A stretch of 64,000 nt of DNA from Enterobacter ludwigii (lineage in GTDB: Bacteria > Pseudomonadota > Gammaproteobacteria > Enterobacterales > Enterobacteriaceae), in assembly GCA_900068845.1 (NCBI GenBank), contig CEFQ01000012.1:46621-110620 (forward strand), given 5' to 3'. Made by a program: the position numbers and the translations under genes. The notes below the pieces were generated by a model, which saw only the letters and a program-made list of their open reading frames with translations, did not search any database and was not told the DNA's origin. Below are positions 34,077 through 41,879 of the stretch, one piece after another; position 1 is the stretch's first letter, and the number at the start of each line of letters is the position of its first letter.

Positions 34077-34101
34077 CGGCGCGATTTATCGCGCCGTTTT
34101 T
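34077..34101 (+). terminator. TAGCGGCGC repeat acting as terminator
   Basis: CGGCGCGA-TTTA-TCGCGCCG forms an 8-bp perfect stem followed by TTTTTATT, 48 bp after the monooxygenase stop. It is also a copy of the dispersed palindrome, showing how the element can be used as a rho-independent terminator. Confidence 0.7.
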
Positions 34102-34452
34102 ATTGGCCGGAATGTTTGCTGGAAAACGCGCGATTCATTGCACCGCTGCGGGGTTGTGAACCGGTTAATAGCTCATCAAAATGCTGTTTTCAGTGAATCT
34201 GTGATGCAAAAATCATCCTCCCTCAGCGGCGAATCCGGCAACAATAGATCGGCATGTTGAGCGTCCACATTCTTGAGGTGCAGATGCTGTTGCTGGCATT
34301 GAATGCGTCAGGCCAAAATTGTCTGAAATACCGCACTCCTTTACAGGTAAAAATCCGTTACAACTGATTCCAGGGGCGTTTATTTTCGCCGCTTCAGGTT
34401 GTGTTAAGGTAGTTGATAATAATAACTATTCTTTTTAACACGGAGTGATGGG
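34102..34452. other. Intergenic region with repeat fragment and Fur box
   Basis: No credible ORF. A degraded repeat arm lies near 34120-34150, and the 3' end carries a Fur-like box at 34415 and the promoter of the downstream binding protein. Confidence 0.6.
34415..34433 (+). promoter_or_regulatory. Fur-box candidate upstream of siderophore-type binding protein
   Basis: GATAATAATAACTATTCTT matches 14 of 19 positions of the enterobacterial consensus GATAATGATAATCATTATC, including all of GATAAT. It lies 20 bp before the start codon at 34453, where a repressor would block transcription or initiation. Confidence 0.6.
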
Positions 34453-35559
34453 ATGAAAACGCGCTTGCTTTTGGCATTGGGATTATTGGCTTCCACGGCG
34501 GCGGCTGCCTCCACTTATCCGCTGACCGTCACCGATATGGACGGCAACACACAAACCATTAATAAAGTACCCCAACACATCATTCTGCAGGATGGCCGCG
34601 ATATTTTGACGCTGGCGCTGCTGGATCGTGACAATCCCTTTAAGCGTGTGGTGGCGTGGAATAATCTGCCGAAAAAACAGGACACCCAAACCTGGGATGT
34701 ACTGAAAGGGCGCTGGCCAGAAGCGACGAAAATTGTCGATATGGGCTTTAACGATCAGGGCCAGGTTAATCTCGAAAGCGTGCTGGCGCAGAAACCCGAT
34801 TTGATGATTGCACAGCTGCGCGCCAAACCGGCGTTACAGCAATCGGGCGTGCTCGATACGTTGCAGAATCTGCATATTCCGGTGGTGTTCGTGGATTATG
34901 AATTGCATCCCGCGCAGAATACCGCGCCGAGCGTTACGCTGATCGGTAAAGTGCTGAACCGCGAAACCCAGGCCAAGGCTTATACCGATTTCTATCAGCA
35001 GAAATTCGCGCGTATTACCCAAGGTGTGGCGGAAGTGAAAAACAAGCCAACGGTGTTTATTGAACCGATTGCCGGAAACAGTGACAACTGCTGCTTTACG
35101 CACAGCCACAATGGCTGGGGCGGATTGGTGGAAGCGGTGGGCGGCAAAAATATCGGTTCTGAACTGCTGCCGGGCAACGCCGGGTTTGTCGCGCTGGAAA
35201 AAATCATCGCGATGAAACCGGATGTGTACATCATGACCGGTTCAAAGCGTCCGAATGCCAATGTGCTGCCGTTTGGATATGGTGTGCAGCCGCAGGAAGT
35301 GAAAGCCACCTTCCAGACGTTGCTGAAGCGCACCGGCCTGGCACAAATCGAGCCGGTGAAGCAGGGCCGCGTGTACGGCGTATATCACCACTTCTATAAC
35401 CATCCGTACAACATCATCGGCATGGAAATTCTGGCGAAAGATCTCTATCCGCAACAATTTGCCGATCTGACGCCAAACGCGGATTTCCGCACTATCGTTA
35501 AAAACTTCACGACGTTGCCGGATAAGGCGATCGCGTTGAGTTACCCGAACAACCAGTAA
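34453..35559 (+). CDS. Periplasmic iron-siderophore-type ABC binding protein
   Basis: A 368-residue exported protein (signal MKTRLLLALGLLASTAAAAS) of the Periplasmic_BP_2/FepB-BtuF class: 'VTDMDGNTQTINKVPQHIIL', 'VNLESVLAQKPDLMIAQLRA', 'FIEPIAGNSDNCCFTHSHNG', 'GLVEAVGGKNIGSELLPG' and 'KIIAMKPDVYIMTGSKRP'. A Fur-box-like sequence ends 19 bp before the ATG, so iron control is likely. No permease, ATPase or receptor gene is adjacent, so it presumably feeds a transporter elsewhere. The CC pair near 'DNCCFTH' is unusual and may form a ligand or disulfide site. Confidence 0.85.
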   Translation: MKTRLLLALGLLASTAAAASTYPLTVTDMDGNTQTINKVPQHIILQDGRDILTLALLDRDNPFKRVVAWNNLPKKQDTQTWDVLKGRWPEATKIVDMGFNDQGQVNLESVLAQKPDLMIAQLRAKPALQQSGVLDTLQNLHIPVVFVDYELHPAQNTAPSVTLIGKVLNRETQAKAYTDFYQQKFARITQGVAEVKNKPTVFIEPIAGNSDNCCFTHSHNGWGGLVEAVGGKNIGSELLPGNAGFVALEKIIAMKPDVYIMTGSKRPNANVLPFGYGVQPQEVKATFQTLLKRTGLAQIEPVKQGRVYGVYHHFYNHPYNIIGMEILAKDLYPQQFADLTPNADFRTIVKNFTTLPDKAIALSYPNNQ

Positions 35560-35578
35560 TTGGTCACATAAGTATCCT

Positions 35579-35617
35579 GGCGGCGTCATTGATTGCGCGA
35601 TGAATGGCGCCGCTACG
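35579..35617. repeat. Degenerate TAGCGGCGC repeat
   Basis: GGCGGCGTCATTGATTGCGC is followed by GATGAATGGCGCCGCTACGC: two imperfect arms of the dispersed palindrome with altered centre. Confidence 0.55.
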
Positions 35618-35689
35618 CAATGTGCGGTGAGTGAAGGGTTTCATGGTAACCCCTCGACCAATCAACATTCCTCAATGACAAGGTTTGAT

Positions 35690-35707
35690 GTTATGTTATA
35701 ACATAAC
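35690..35707. promoter_or_regulatory. Zur-box candidate, 18-bp perfect palindrome
   Basis: GTTATGTTATAACATAAC is an exact palindrome and closely resembles the enterobacterial Zur operator core (TGTTATANTATAACA). It lies 63 bp upstream of a COG0523 GTPase gene, a typical zinc-limitation target. Confidence 0.8.
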
Positions 35708-35769
35708 TAAAAGCAGCATTGCGCGTATGCTTATACGCCTTGTGAACCTTGTCATTTAGAGGAGTTACT

Positions 35770-36990
35770 ATGTCCGCGTTATCCCCAACCCACGATGGTT
35801 TTAAAAAGCTTCCCGTCACTGTGCTCTCTGGCTTTCTCGGCGCGGGCAAGACCACGCTGCTCAACCATATTCTGAATAACCGCGAAGGACGTCGCGTGGC
35901 GGTGATCGTCAATGATATGTCAGAAGTGAATATCGATGCCGCGTTGGTGCGCGAAGGCGGGGCAGAGCTGTCACGTACCGACGAAAAGCTGGTGGAAATG
36001 AGCAATGGCTGCATCTGCTGCACGCTGCGCGAAGATCTGCTGTTGGAGGTCAATCGCCTGGCAAAAGAGGGCCGCTTTGATCACTTAGTGATCGAATCAA
36101 CCGGTATTTCTGAACCGCTACCGGTGGCGGAGACCTTCACCTTCGCCGATGAAGACGGGCAAAGTTTGTCTGCAGTTGCCTCGCTCGACACCATGGTGAC
36201 GGTGGTCGATGGCTTTAACTTCCTGCGTGACTATGAATCGAATGAAAGCATTCAATCACGTGGAGAATCGCTGGGCGCTGAGGATGAGCGTACGGTGGTG
36301 GATTTGCTGGTCGATCAAATTGAGTTCTGCGATGTGCTGATTCTCAATAAAACCGACCTGATTAGCGAGACGGAAAAAACGCGACTGATGGCGATCCTGA
36401 CGTCGCTCAACCCGCGCGCCAACGTCATCACCGCTGAGTTCGGCAAAGTGGGGCTGGATCAGGTTCTCAACACCGGTTTGTTTGATTTTGATGCCGCCGC
36501 GCAGGCGCCAGGCTGGCTGCAGGAATTACGTGGCGAACACACGCCCGAAACGGAAGAGTACGGCATTCGTAACTTCGTGTTTCGCGCGCGTCGTCCGTTC
36601 CATCCGATGCGCTTTTCTCACGTCATAGAAAACGAGATGCGCGGCGTGGTGCGTTCTAAAGGCTACTTCTGGCTCGCCAGTCGTCCGCGTCATGCCGGTT
36701 CATGGTCGCAGGCGGGCGGCGTTTCACGTCAGGGATTGGCCGGCATGTGGTGGGCCAGCGTACCCAAAGACCGCTGGCCGGACGATGCGGAAAACCTTGA
36801 ATACATCTTAGAGAACTGGGTTGACGGTAGCGGCGACGCGCGTCAGGAACTGGTGTTTATCGGCATTGAGATGGATGAAACCGCGCTGCGGCAGAGGCTG
36901 GAAAGCGCGTTATTAACGGATGAGGAAATGGCGCTCGGACCCCATAACTGGGTTGAATTCCCCGATCCGTTCCAGCCTTGGTTTGACTGA
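35770..36990 (+). CDS. zigA: Zinc-responsive COG0523 GTPase (ZigA/YciC-like metallochaperone)
   Basis: A 406-residue G3E GTPase. The P-loop GFLGAGKT is at 21-28, the metal-binding CICC at 81-84 within 'MSNGCICCTLREDL', followed by 'VIESTGISEPLPVAETF' and the base-recognition motif 'LNKTDL'. The C-terminal CobW domain contains 'FHPMRFSHVIENEM'. GAGG before ATG 35770 is preferred to TTG 35749. The length matches the YciC/ZigA subgroup that supplies zinc to enzymes during starvation, and the Zur-box-like palindrome upstream supports induction under zinc limitation. It is monocistronic. Confidence 0.9.
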   Translation: MSALSPTHDGFKKLPVTVLSGFLGAGKTTLLNHILNNREGRRVAVIVNDMSEVNIDAALVREGGAELSRTDEKLVEMSNGCICCTLREDLLLEVNRLAKEGRFDHLVIESTGISEPLPVAETFTFADEDGQSLSAVASLDTMVTVVDGFNFLRDYESNESIQSRGESLGAEDERTVVDLLVDQIEFCDVLILNKTDLISETEKTRLMAILTSLNPRANVITAEFGKVGLDQVLNTGLFDFDAAAQAPGWLQELRGEHTPETEEYGIRNFVFRARRPFHPMRFSHVIENEMRGVVRSKGYFWLASRPRHAGSWSQAGGVSRQGLAGMWWASVPKDRWPDDAENLEYILENWVDGSGDARQELVFIGIEMDETALRQRLESALLTDEEMALGPHNWVEFPDPFQPWFD

Positions 36991-37249
36991 TGGCGTGTAT
37001 CATTGGGAGATTGCTCAGTCTCCCTAACCCTTTCATCACGTTACCGCCATCCGTTCCGCGCTATCTCTCTCAAACGGCGCTCATATTCTGTACCTGGATC
37101 AGGGAAAAAGGCGCCGCTTTACAGTAAAAGACGGACTGGAAATCTCTGAAAGCGGTTAACAAACTCATTATTAACATTCTCAATAATCCACACCGCGAGT
37201 AAGCTTAACAAAACCTTTTTAAAGCCGAATGAGCAAACGGGAGAGCAAA

Positions 37250-38071
37250 ATGGCAGTAAAAATGATTGCGGTGGATATGGATGGCACTTTTCTCGATGAC
37301 AATAAACAGTACAACGCGCAGCGCTTTGCGCGTCAATACGCGTTGCTGAAAGAGAAGGGCATTCGTTTCGTGGTCGCCAGCGGCAATCAGTATTATCAGT
37401 TGCTGCGCTACTTTCCTGACATCAAAGATGAGATCGCTTTTGTCGCGGAAAACGGCGCCTGGGTTTCTGACAGCAATGAAGAGATCTTCTGCGGTGAACT
37501 GGCGCCGGAGCGCGTGCATCAAATCCTTGATATTCTCGCTAAAGAGCCAGACATCAGCACGGTGGTCTGCGGCCGCAACGGTGCGTACGTACACACGTCG
37601 ATGTCCGACGAAGTGATCGCCATGCTGGCGAATCATTATCATCGTCTGGAAAAGCGCGACAACCTGTACGATATCGATGACACCATTTTTAAGTTCTCAC
37701 TGAATCTGGCGCATGAAGGCGTTGATGCCTTGATGGCGCGTTTGCACGCTGAACTGGGCGCGATTGAAAACATCATGCATCCGGTATCCAGTGGCTTTGG
37801 TTTTGTTGACTTGATTATTCCCGGCTGCCACAAAGCGCACGGCATTGCGCTACTGCAGGAAAAATGGGGCATCGATGATTGTGAAGTGGTGGCGGTAGGT
37901 GACAGCGCCAACGACATCGAAATGCTGCGTCAGGCTTGCTACAGCTTCTCGATGGCGAACGCTGCAGCCCCGGTTAGCGCCGTGTCGCGTTACAGAACCG
38001 AAAGCAATAATGACGAAGGCGCGCTTAACGTGATTGCGCGCATTCTGGCGCGAGAAGTCCCGTTTGGTTGA
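37250..38071 (+). CDS. ybiV: Cof-type HAD sugar phosphatase, YbiV/SupH-like
   Basis: A 273-residue HAD phosphatase with motif I DMDGT at about 9-13 and 'FVVASGNQYYQLLRYFPDIK', a stretch nearly identical in E. coli YbiV. The Cof-type cap lies between 'FVAENGAWV' and 'KFSLNL', 'SSGFGFVDLIIPGCHKAHGI' holds motif III, and 'VVAVGDSANDIEML' is motif IV. It dephosphorylates sugar phosphates and related metabolites in the cytosol. GGGAGAG sets ATG 37250. It converges with the SDR gene at 38118; a CAGGTGC/GCACCTG hairpin (38080-38102) lies between them. Confidence 0.9.
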   Translation: MAVKMIAVDMDGTFLDDNKQYNAQRFARQYALLKEKGIRFVVASGNQYYQLLRYFPDIKDEIAFVAENGAWVSDSNEEIFCGELAPERVHQILDILAKEPDISTVVCGRNGAYVHTSMSDEVIAMLANHYHRLEKRDNLYDIDDTIFKFSLNLAHEGVDALMARLHAELGAIENIMHPVSSGFGFVDLIIPGCHKAHGIALLQEKWGIDDCEVVAVGDSANDIEMLRQACYSFSMANAAAPVSAVSRYRTESNNDEGALNVIARILAREVPFG

Positions 38072-38117
38072 GAGATTTTCAGGTGCGCAAAATGTGCACC
38101 TGTCATCTCAGCGGCGC

Positions 38118-39005
38118 TTAACTGAAATATCCCGCCTCACGCATATCCTGCAGTAACCCCGGCCCGCTCGGCTGCCAGTTAAACGTCTGACGCGTCCAGG
38201 CGCTGGATGACGGATTATCCGTAGAGGCAAAAAAGGCCATCCAGCCTAACCACGCTTTGGCTTCTTCTGGCGTCAGGCTTTTCACCGGTAACGCTAATCC
38301 GGCGCCGATGGTTTCGGCAATCTGTCGGAACGGCACGCCTTCTTCCTGAACCGCATGCAAAATCGCCCCAGGCTCAGCCCGTTCAGCGGCGAGACAAAAC
38401 AGCTCAGCTGCATCGTCACGATGTACCGCAGGCCAGCGATTCTCCCCATCACCGACATACACCGCGGCACCTTTCTCTTTCGCCATATTAATAATCATCG
38501 GAATAAAACCGTGATCGCCGGCACCATGCACCGTCGGCGGTAAGCGCACCAGCGCCACACGCACACCGCTTTCGGCTAGCGCCAGCGCGGCCACGTTAGA
38601 ATTTGAACGTGGATGCGCACCCGGTGCCGGACGAATCTGTTCAGTGGCGAGACGTCCTGGCGACACTAACGCAGTGCCGGTGGTCACAATCAGCGGTCGA
38701 TCGGATCCTGCCAATACGTCACCCATTGCCAGAATGGCGCGTTGATCGACGTCGGCGGCATGATCCATACGGCTGAAATCGTGGATATAACCGGCATGGA
38801 TCACGCCATCGCTCTGTTCCACCGCCTTGCGCAGCCCGACGAGATCTTGCAGATCGCCGCGAATCACCTGCACACCTTGCTGCTGCAGTTTTTCTGCGGA
38901 AGCCTCGCTGCGCGCCAGACCTTGCACCTCATAACCGCGTGCCTGCAGTTTTTTCACAATGGCGGAACCGATAAAACCGCTCGCCCCGGTCACAAAAATT
39001 CGCAT
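38118..39005 (-). CDS. NAD-dependent epimerase/dehydratase family (extended SDR)
   Basis: A 295-residue extended short-chain dehydrogenase with TGASGFIG near residue 6 of 'MRIFVTGASGFIG'. It is followed by 'VIRGDLQDLVGLRKAVEQSD', 'VIHAGYI' and 'LVRLPPTVHGAGDHGFIPMI'. The usual YxxxK is not clear (the middle reads 'ATEQIRPAPGAHPRSNSN'), so catalysis may differ from epimerases, as in NmrA-like members. AGGA before ATG 39005 sets the start. It is divergent from the MmyB-type regulator at 39109 across 103 bp, the usual arrangement of such a regulator and its target. Confidence 0.83.
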   Translation of the reverse strand: MRIFVTGASGFIGSAIVKKLQARGYEVQGLARSEASAEKLQQQGVQVIRGDLQDLVGLRKAVEQSDGVIHAGYIHDFSRMDHAADVDQRAILAMGDVLAGSDRPLIVTTGTALVSPGRLATEQIRPAPGAHPRSNSNVAALALAESGVRVALVRLPPTVHGAGDHGFIPMIINMAKEKGAAVYVGDGENRWPAVHRDDAAELFCLAAERAEPGAILHAVQEEGVPFRQIAETIGAGLALPVKSLTPEEAKAWLGWMAFFASTDNPSSSAWTRQTFNWQPSGPGLLQDMREAGYFS

Positions 39006-39108
39006 ATTCCTGCTCCACTTTTTCAAAGTTGAAGCACTATCATAAAAGGCTGCGACACGGCGAAAAGTCGTGAGCTTATACAGGTATATGCACTAACAGG
39101 ATAAAGGC

Positions 39109-39933
39109 ATGACTCAGCAAGATGACAACGTGCTCGGCAACTATCTGCGCGAACGCCGCCAGCGACTGGACGCGGCGAAACTCGGCTACACCTTGCTGCG
39201 CCGCCGGACGCCGGGCCTGCGCCGGGAAGAAGTGGCGGTGCGCGCCTGCGTCAGCACCACGTGGTATACCTGGCTTGAGCAGGGCAGAGGGGGTGCGCCC
39301 TCTGAAGAAGTGCTGGAACGTTTAGCTCGTGCGTTAGAGCTCAGTGCCGCCGAGCGCGATCATCTGTTTTTACTGGCACAAAATCGGCTGCCTGGCGTGA
39401 CATGGCAAGCGGGCGTGGATGTTTCGCCTTCGCTACAGCGCGTACTTGATAGCATGGAGAACACGCCTGCACTGGTCAAAACAGCTGAATGGCAGGTCGT
39501 GGCGTGGAACCGTGCAGCGACCAAAGTGTTTGTTGATTATGCCGAGCTGCCGCCCGCCCAGCGTAATATCCTGTTGATGATGTTTCGCAACGAAGAGATG
39601 AAAAAGCGTCTACCGGATTGGCATAAAGTCACGCGTGGCATGGTGGCCAACTTCCGCGCGGACGTGGCGCGGACCGGTGCTAGCGAGCATGTGCGCGCGC
39701 TGGTGGATGAGCTGTGCGAGTTGAGCGATACCTTCCGCCAGCTGTGGCAATCGCAGGAAGTGAGTCAGCATGGCGAAGGTATCAAACAGCTGTGGCTGCC
39801 TGATGAAGGCGTGTTGGAGCTGGAATACAGCACCTTCGCGGTTGAAGGCAAGCCCGGTCTAAGTTTAGTGGTGTTTAATCCGCGCCAGCAGCACGATCGG
39901 GATTGTGTGTCGCGGCTAATGGCGCGTCCGTAG
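39109..39933 (+). CDS. XRE-family regulator with MmyB-like ligand-binding domain
   Basis: A 274-residue regulator. The helix-turn-helix near residues 10-80 includes 'LGNYLRERRQRLDAAKLGYT', 'TPGLRREEVAVRACVSTTWY' and 'WLEQGRGGAPSEEVLERLAR'. The C-terminal domain 'LDSMENTPALVKTAEWQVVA' to 'YSTFAVEGKPGLSLVVFNP' matches the MmyB/MLTR ligand-binding type (PAS-like). Divergent to an SDR gene, it probably represses or activates it. Its 3' end overlaps the HxlR gene on the other strand by 59 bp, and the stop lies in sequence resembling the dispersed repeat (GTAGCGGCGCGATAG). Confidence 0.88.
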   Translation: MTQQDDNVLGNYLRERRQRLDAAKLGYTLLRRRTPGLRREEVAVRACVSTTWYTWLEQGRGGAPSEEVLERLARALELSAAERDHLFLLAQNRLPGVTWQAGVDVSPSLQRVLDSMENTPALVKTAEWQVVAWNRAATKVFVDYAELPPAQRNILLMMFRNEEMKKRLPDWHKVTRGMVANFRADVARTGASEHVRALVDELCELSDTFRQLWQSQEVSQHGEGIKQLWLPDEGVLELEYSTFAVEGKPGLSLVVFNPRQQHDRDCVSRLMARP

Positions 39934-40306
39934 CGGCGCGATAGTGGGCTTCCATCGCATCCAGCGCCGCCTGATTTTCCAGTCCCCACTGATACATCTG
40001 CTCGATCGGCACCGCAAACGTCATGCCCAGCGGTGTTAAGCGATAATCAACTTTTGGCGGCACCACATCATAAACGTGGCGGGCAATCAGCCCGCGTTGC
40101 TCCAGCTCTTTCAGCGTCTGAAACAGCATCTTCTTTGAAATCCCCTGCAGGCTGCGCTGTAACTCGCCGGTGCGCGCGCGATGATTGGGCCAGTGATAGA
40201 GAGCGTGCAGAACCATGCTGCTCCATTTCACCGAAAACAGATCCATCAAGCGTCGCGGCGGCGAATCCGCATAAAAAAACAGTTTACCGTCAACTATTGC
40301 GGGCAT
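39875..40306 (-). CDS. HxlR-family winged-helix regulator
   Basis: A 143-residue HxlR/YodB-type regulator with 'SVKWSSMVLHALYHWPNHRA' , 'GELQRSLQGISKKMLFQTLK', 'LEQRGLIARHVYDVVPPKVD' and 'YRLTPLG'. ATG 40306 (GAGGAG 9 bp before) is used; ATG 40315 is an alternative. It has no cysteine in the N-terminal region where YodB-type redox sensors carry one, so its signal may not be thiol-based. It is divergent from a YahK-like dehydrogenase across a 16-bp dyad and probably controls it. Its 3' end overlaps the converging regulator. Confidence 0.87.
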   Translation of the reverse strand: MPAIVDGKLFFYADSPPRRLMDLFSVKWSSMVLHALYHWPNHRARTGELQRSLQGISKKMLFQTLKELEQRGLIARHVYDVVPPKVDYRLTPLGMTFAVPIEQMYQWGLENQAALDAMEAHYRAATDAPLAATHNPDRAAGAD

Positions 40307-40325
40307 CGCTTGCATCTCCTCTGTG

Positions 40326-40341
40326 GTTACCAAATGGTAAC
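40326..40341. promoter_or_regulatory. GTTACC-N4-GGTAAC dyad, HxlR operator candidate
   Basis: Perfect 6-bp arms around AAAT lie between the HxlR gene and the alcohol dehydrogenase gene, 20 bp before one and 76 bp before the other. Position and symmetry fit the operator of the neighbouring dimeric regulator. Confidence 0.55.
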
Positions 40342-40417
40342 TACTATCAATTTTGCACCATGTTCACTATAGTCTGCCGCCTTCAGCTAGCCATAGCCAG
40401 CTCATTTCGGAGGCACT

Positions 40418-41467
40418 ATGAAAATCAATGCATTAGTCGCACACGACGCGGCCAAACCGCTCTCTTCCAGCCAAATCGCGCTGCGCCCACTGCAGCAGCA
40501 GGATGTCAAAATTGAAATTCTGTATTGCGGGGTATGCCATTCGGACCTGCATATGGCACGCAACGAATGGGCGGTAAGTCGCTATCCGCTGGTGCCGGGG
40601 CATGAAATCGTTGGACGCGTAGTGGAAACCGGCGCGGACGTAACGAATTTCACCACTGGCGATATTGTCGGCGTGGGCGTGATGGTCGATTCCTGCCGTG
40701 AATGTCATTTCTGCCAACAGAAAGAAGAGCAGTATTGTGAATCTGGCTTTGTCGCAACGTATAACGGCATTGATAAATATACTGGCGACAGCACGTGGGG
40801 CGGATACGCGCAAAATGTAGTGGTCGATCAGCACTTCGTGGTGTCCGTGCCACAAACTTTACCCTTAGCTGGCGTTGCGCCGCTGCTCTGTGCGGGCGTG
40901 ACCGTATGGTCGCCGCTGCGTTACTTTAACGTGAAGGCCGGTGATAAAGTTGGCGTAGTCGGTTTGGGCGGCTTGGGTCATATGGCTGTTAAGCTGGCCA
41001 GTGCAATGGGCGCGGAAGTGACGCTGTTCACCACTTCACCGGCGAAAGGCAAAGATGCGCTGCGCTTAGGCGCTACGCGCGTGGTGGTATCACGCGATGC
41101 GGAGCAGATGGCTGCCGCGCAAACTTCACTGGATTTCATTGTGGACTGCGTGTCGGCACCACACGATCTCGATCCTTACCTTGCTACGCTGAAAACCAAT
41201 GGTCGCTTGGTGCTGGTCGGCATACCTGAGCAACCGCATCACTCTCCTAACGTCACGCCGATGGTGAATCGTCGCTTGAGCATTAGCGGATCGTCGATTG
41301 GTAGCATTCAGGAAACCCAGGAAATGCTGGATTTCTGTGGCCAGCACAATATCACTGCCGATATCGAACTGATTGCTGGTGAAGAGATCGAAACGGCCTT
41401 CGCACGTATGTTGAAGGGCGATGTGAAGTACCGTTTCGTTATCGATATGCAAGCAACCCGTTGGTAA
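40418..41467 (+). CDS. Zinc-dependent NAD(P) alcohol/aldehyde dehydrogenase, YahK-like
   Basis: A 349-residue medium-chain dehydrogenase of the cinnamyl-alcohol/YahK type. The catalytic zinc residues are C40 ('YCGVCHSDLH') and H62-E63 ('VPGHEIVG'); structural zinc uses C93, C96, C99 and C107. The cofactor motif is GLGGLGHM, with 'PLLCAGVTVWSPLRYF' before it. YahK reduces many aldehydes with NADPH. GGAGG before ATG 40418. It is divergent from an HxlR regulator that probably responds to an aldehyde or quinone. A stem-loop follows at 41475. Confidence 0.9.
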   Translation: MKINALVAHDAAKPLSSSQIALRPLQQQDVKIEILYCGVCHSDLHMARNEWAVSRYPLVPGHEIVGRVVETGADVTNFTTGDIVGVGVMVDSCRECHFCQQKEEQYCESGFVATYNGIDKYTGDSTWGGYAQNVVVDQHFVVSVPQTLPLAGVAPLLCAGVTVWSPLRYFNVKAGDKVGVVGLGGLGHMAVKLASAMGAEVTLFTTSPAKGKDALRLGATRVVVSRDAEQMAAAQTSLDFIVDCVSAPHDLDPYLATLKTNGRLVLVGIPEQPHHSPNVTPMVNRRLSISGSSIGSIQETQEMLDFCGQHNITADIELIAGEEIETAFARMLKGDVKYRFVIDMQATRW

Positions 41468-41474
41468 AACACTT

Positions 41475-41500
41475 ATCGCCTGCGCTTGTAAGCAGGCGAT
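41475..41500 (+). terminator. Stem-loop after the YahK-like gene
   Basis: ATCGCCTGC (41475-41483) pairs exactly with GCAGGCGAT (41492-41500). Only a short T-rich tail (TTCAT) follows, so termination may be partial. Confidence 0.6.
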
Positions 41501-41630
41501 TTCATCCTGAAATCGCCGGGGTAAATATGTTCATTGCATTGATATAATGGAGGTTTACCCCTTAACCGGCGGTATCAGCTCGCCAGAAAGAAATAGCGCA
41601 TATAGTTACAACATACTTTAACGTGTTAAA

Positions 41631-41750
41631 TTAATAGCACCTTGCTTTAACTCTGGTGCGACCAGCCGGTTCAACAGCAAAAACGCGGTTTTTATGCTCA
41701 ACTTTGGCAATCCACCCATTCGAGATTTCTTTGTTAACCGCATCAGTCAT
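41631..41750 (-). CDS. Possible small protein or fragment, 39 residues
   Basis: From ATG 41750 the frame reads 'MTDAVNKEISNGWIAKVEHK' and ends '...AGRTRVKARCY'. The frame stays open upstream ('KPVLSGSKTSTKAE') without a standard start codon, which suggests a truncated gene. The composition is plausible for a small basic protein. I recognise no family. Confidence 0.25.
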   Translation of the reverse strand: MTDAVNKEISNGWIAKVEHKNRVFAVEPAGRTRVKARCY

Positions 41751-41860
41751 TTCCGCTTTAGTGGAAGTTTTGCTTCCGCTTAAAACAGGCTTTACTCCTA
41801 TCCAATTGAAAATAAATCTTAATTTTTATGGCATGTAAATTGCTCAAGAGGGATTTAATT

Positions 41861-41866
41861 TATAAT
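41861..41866 (+). promoter_or_regulatory. -10 element of tagD, near-leaderless transcript
   Basis: A perfect TATAAT lies 13 bp before the tagD ATG, with only a weak -35 (TTGCTC at 41840). Transcription from about 41873 would leave a leader of roughly 7 nt, and no Shine-Dalgarno is visible before the ATG. Confidence 0.45.
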
Positions 41867-41879
41867 CGATATCATAGCC

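Larger units (their letters stand above)
41501..41879. other. AT-rich spacer with nested inverted repeat and possible small gene remnant
   Basis: A nested inverted repeat, CGCCGG GGTAAA (41514-41525) against TTTACCCC ... CCGGCG (41554-41571), follows the terminator. On the minus strand 41631-41750 holds a short coding-like frame. The tagD promoter is at the right end. There is an abrupt drop in GC relative to the upstream gene. Confidence 0.5.

Noticed and set aside
38080..38102. CAGGTGC/GCACCTG hairpin as a strong bidirectional terminator
   Set aside because: The stem is plausible, but T-tracts are missing on both strands, so only mentioned with ybiV.
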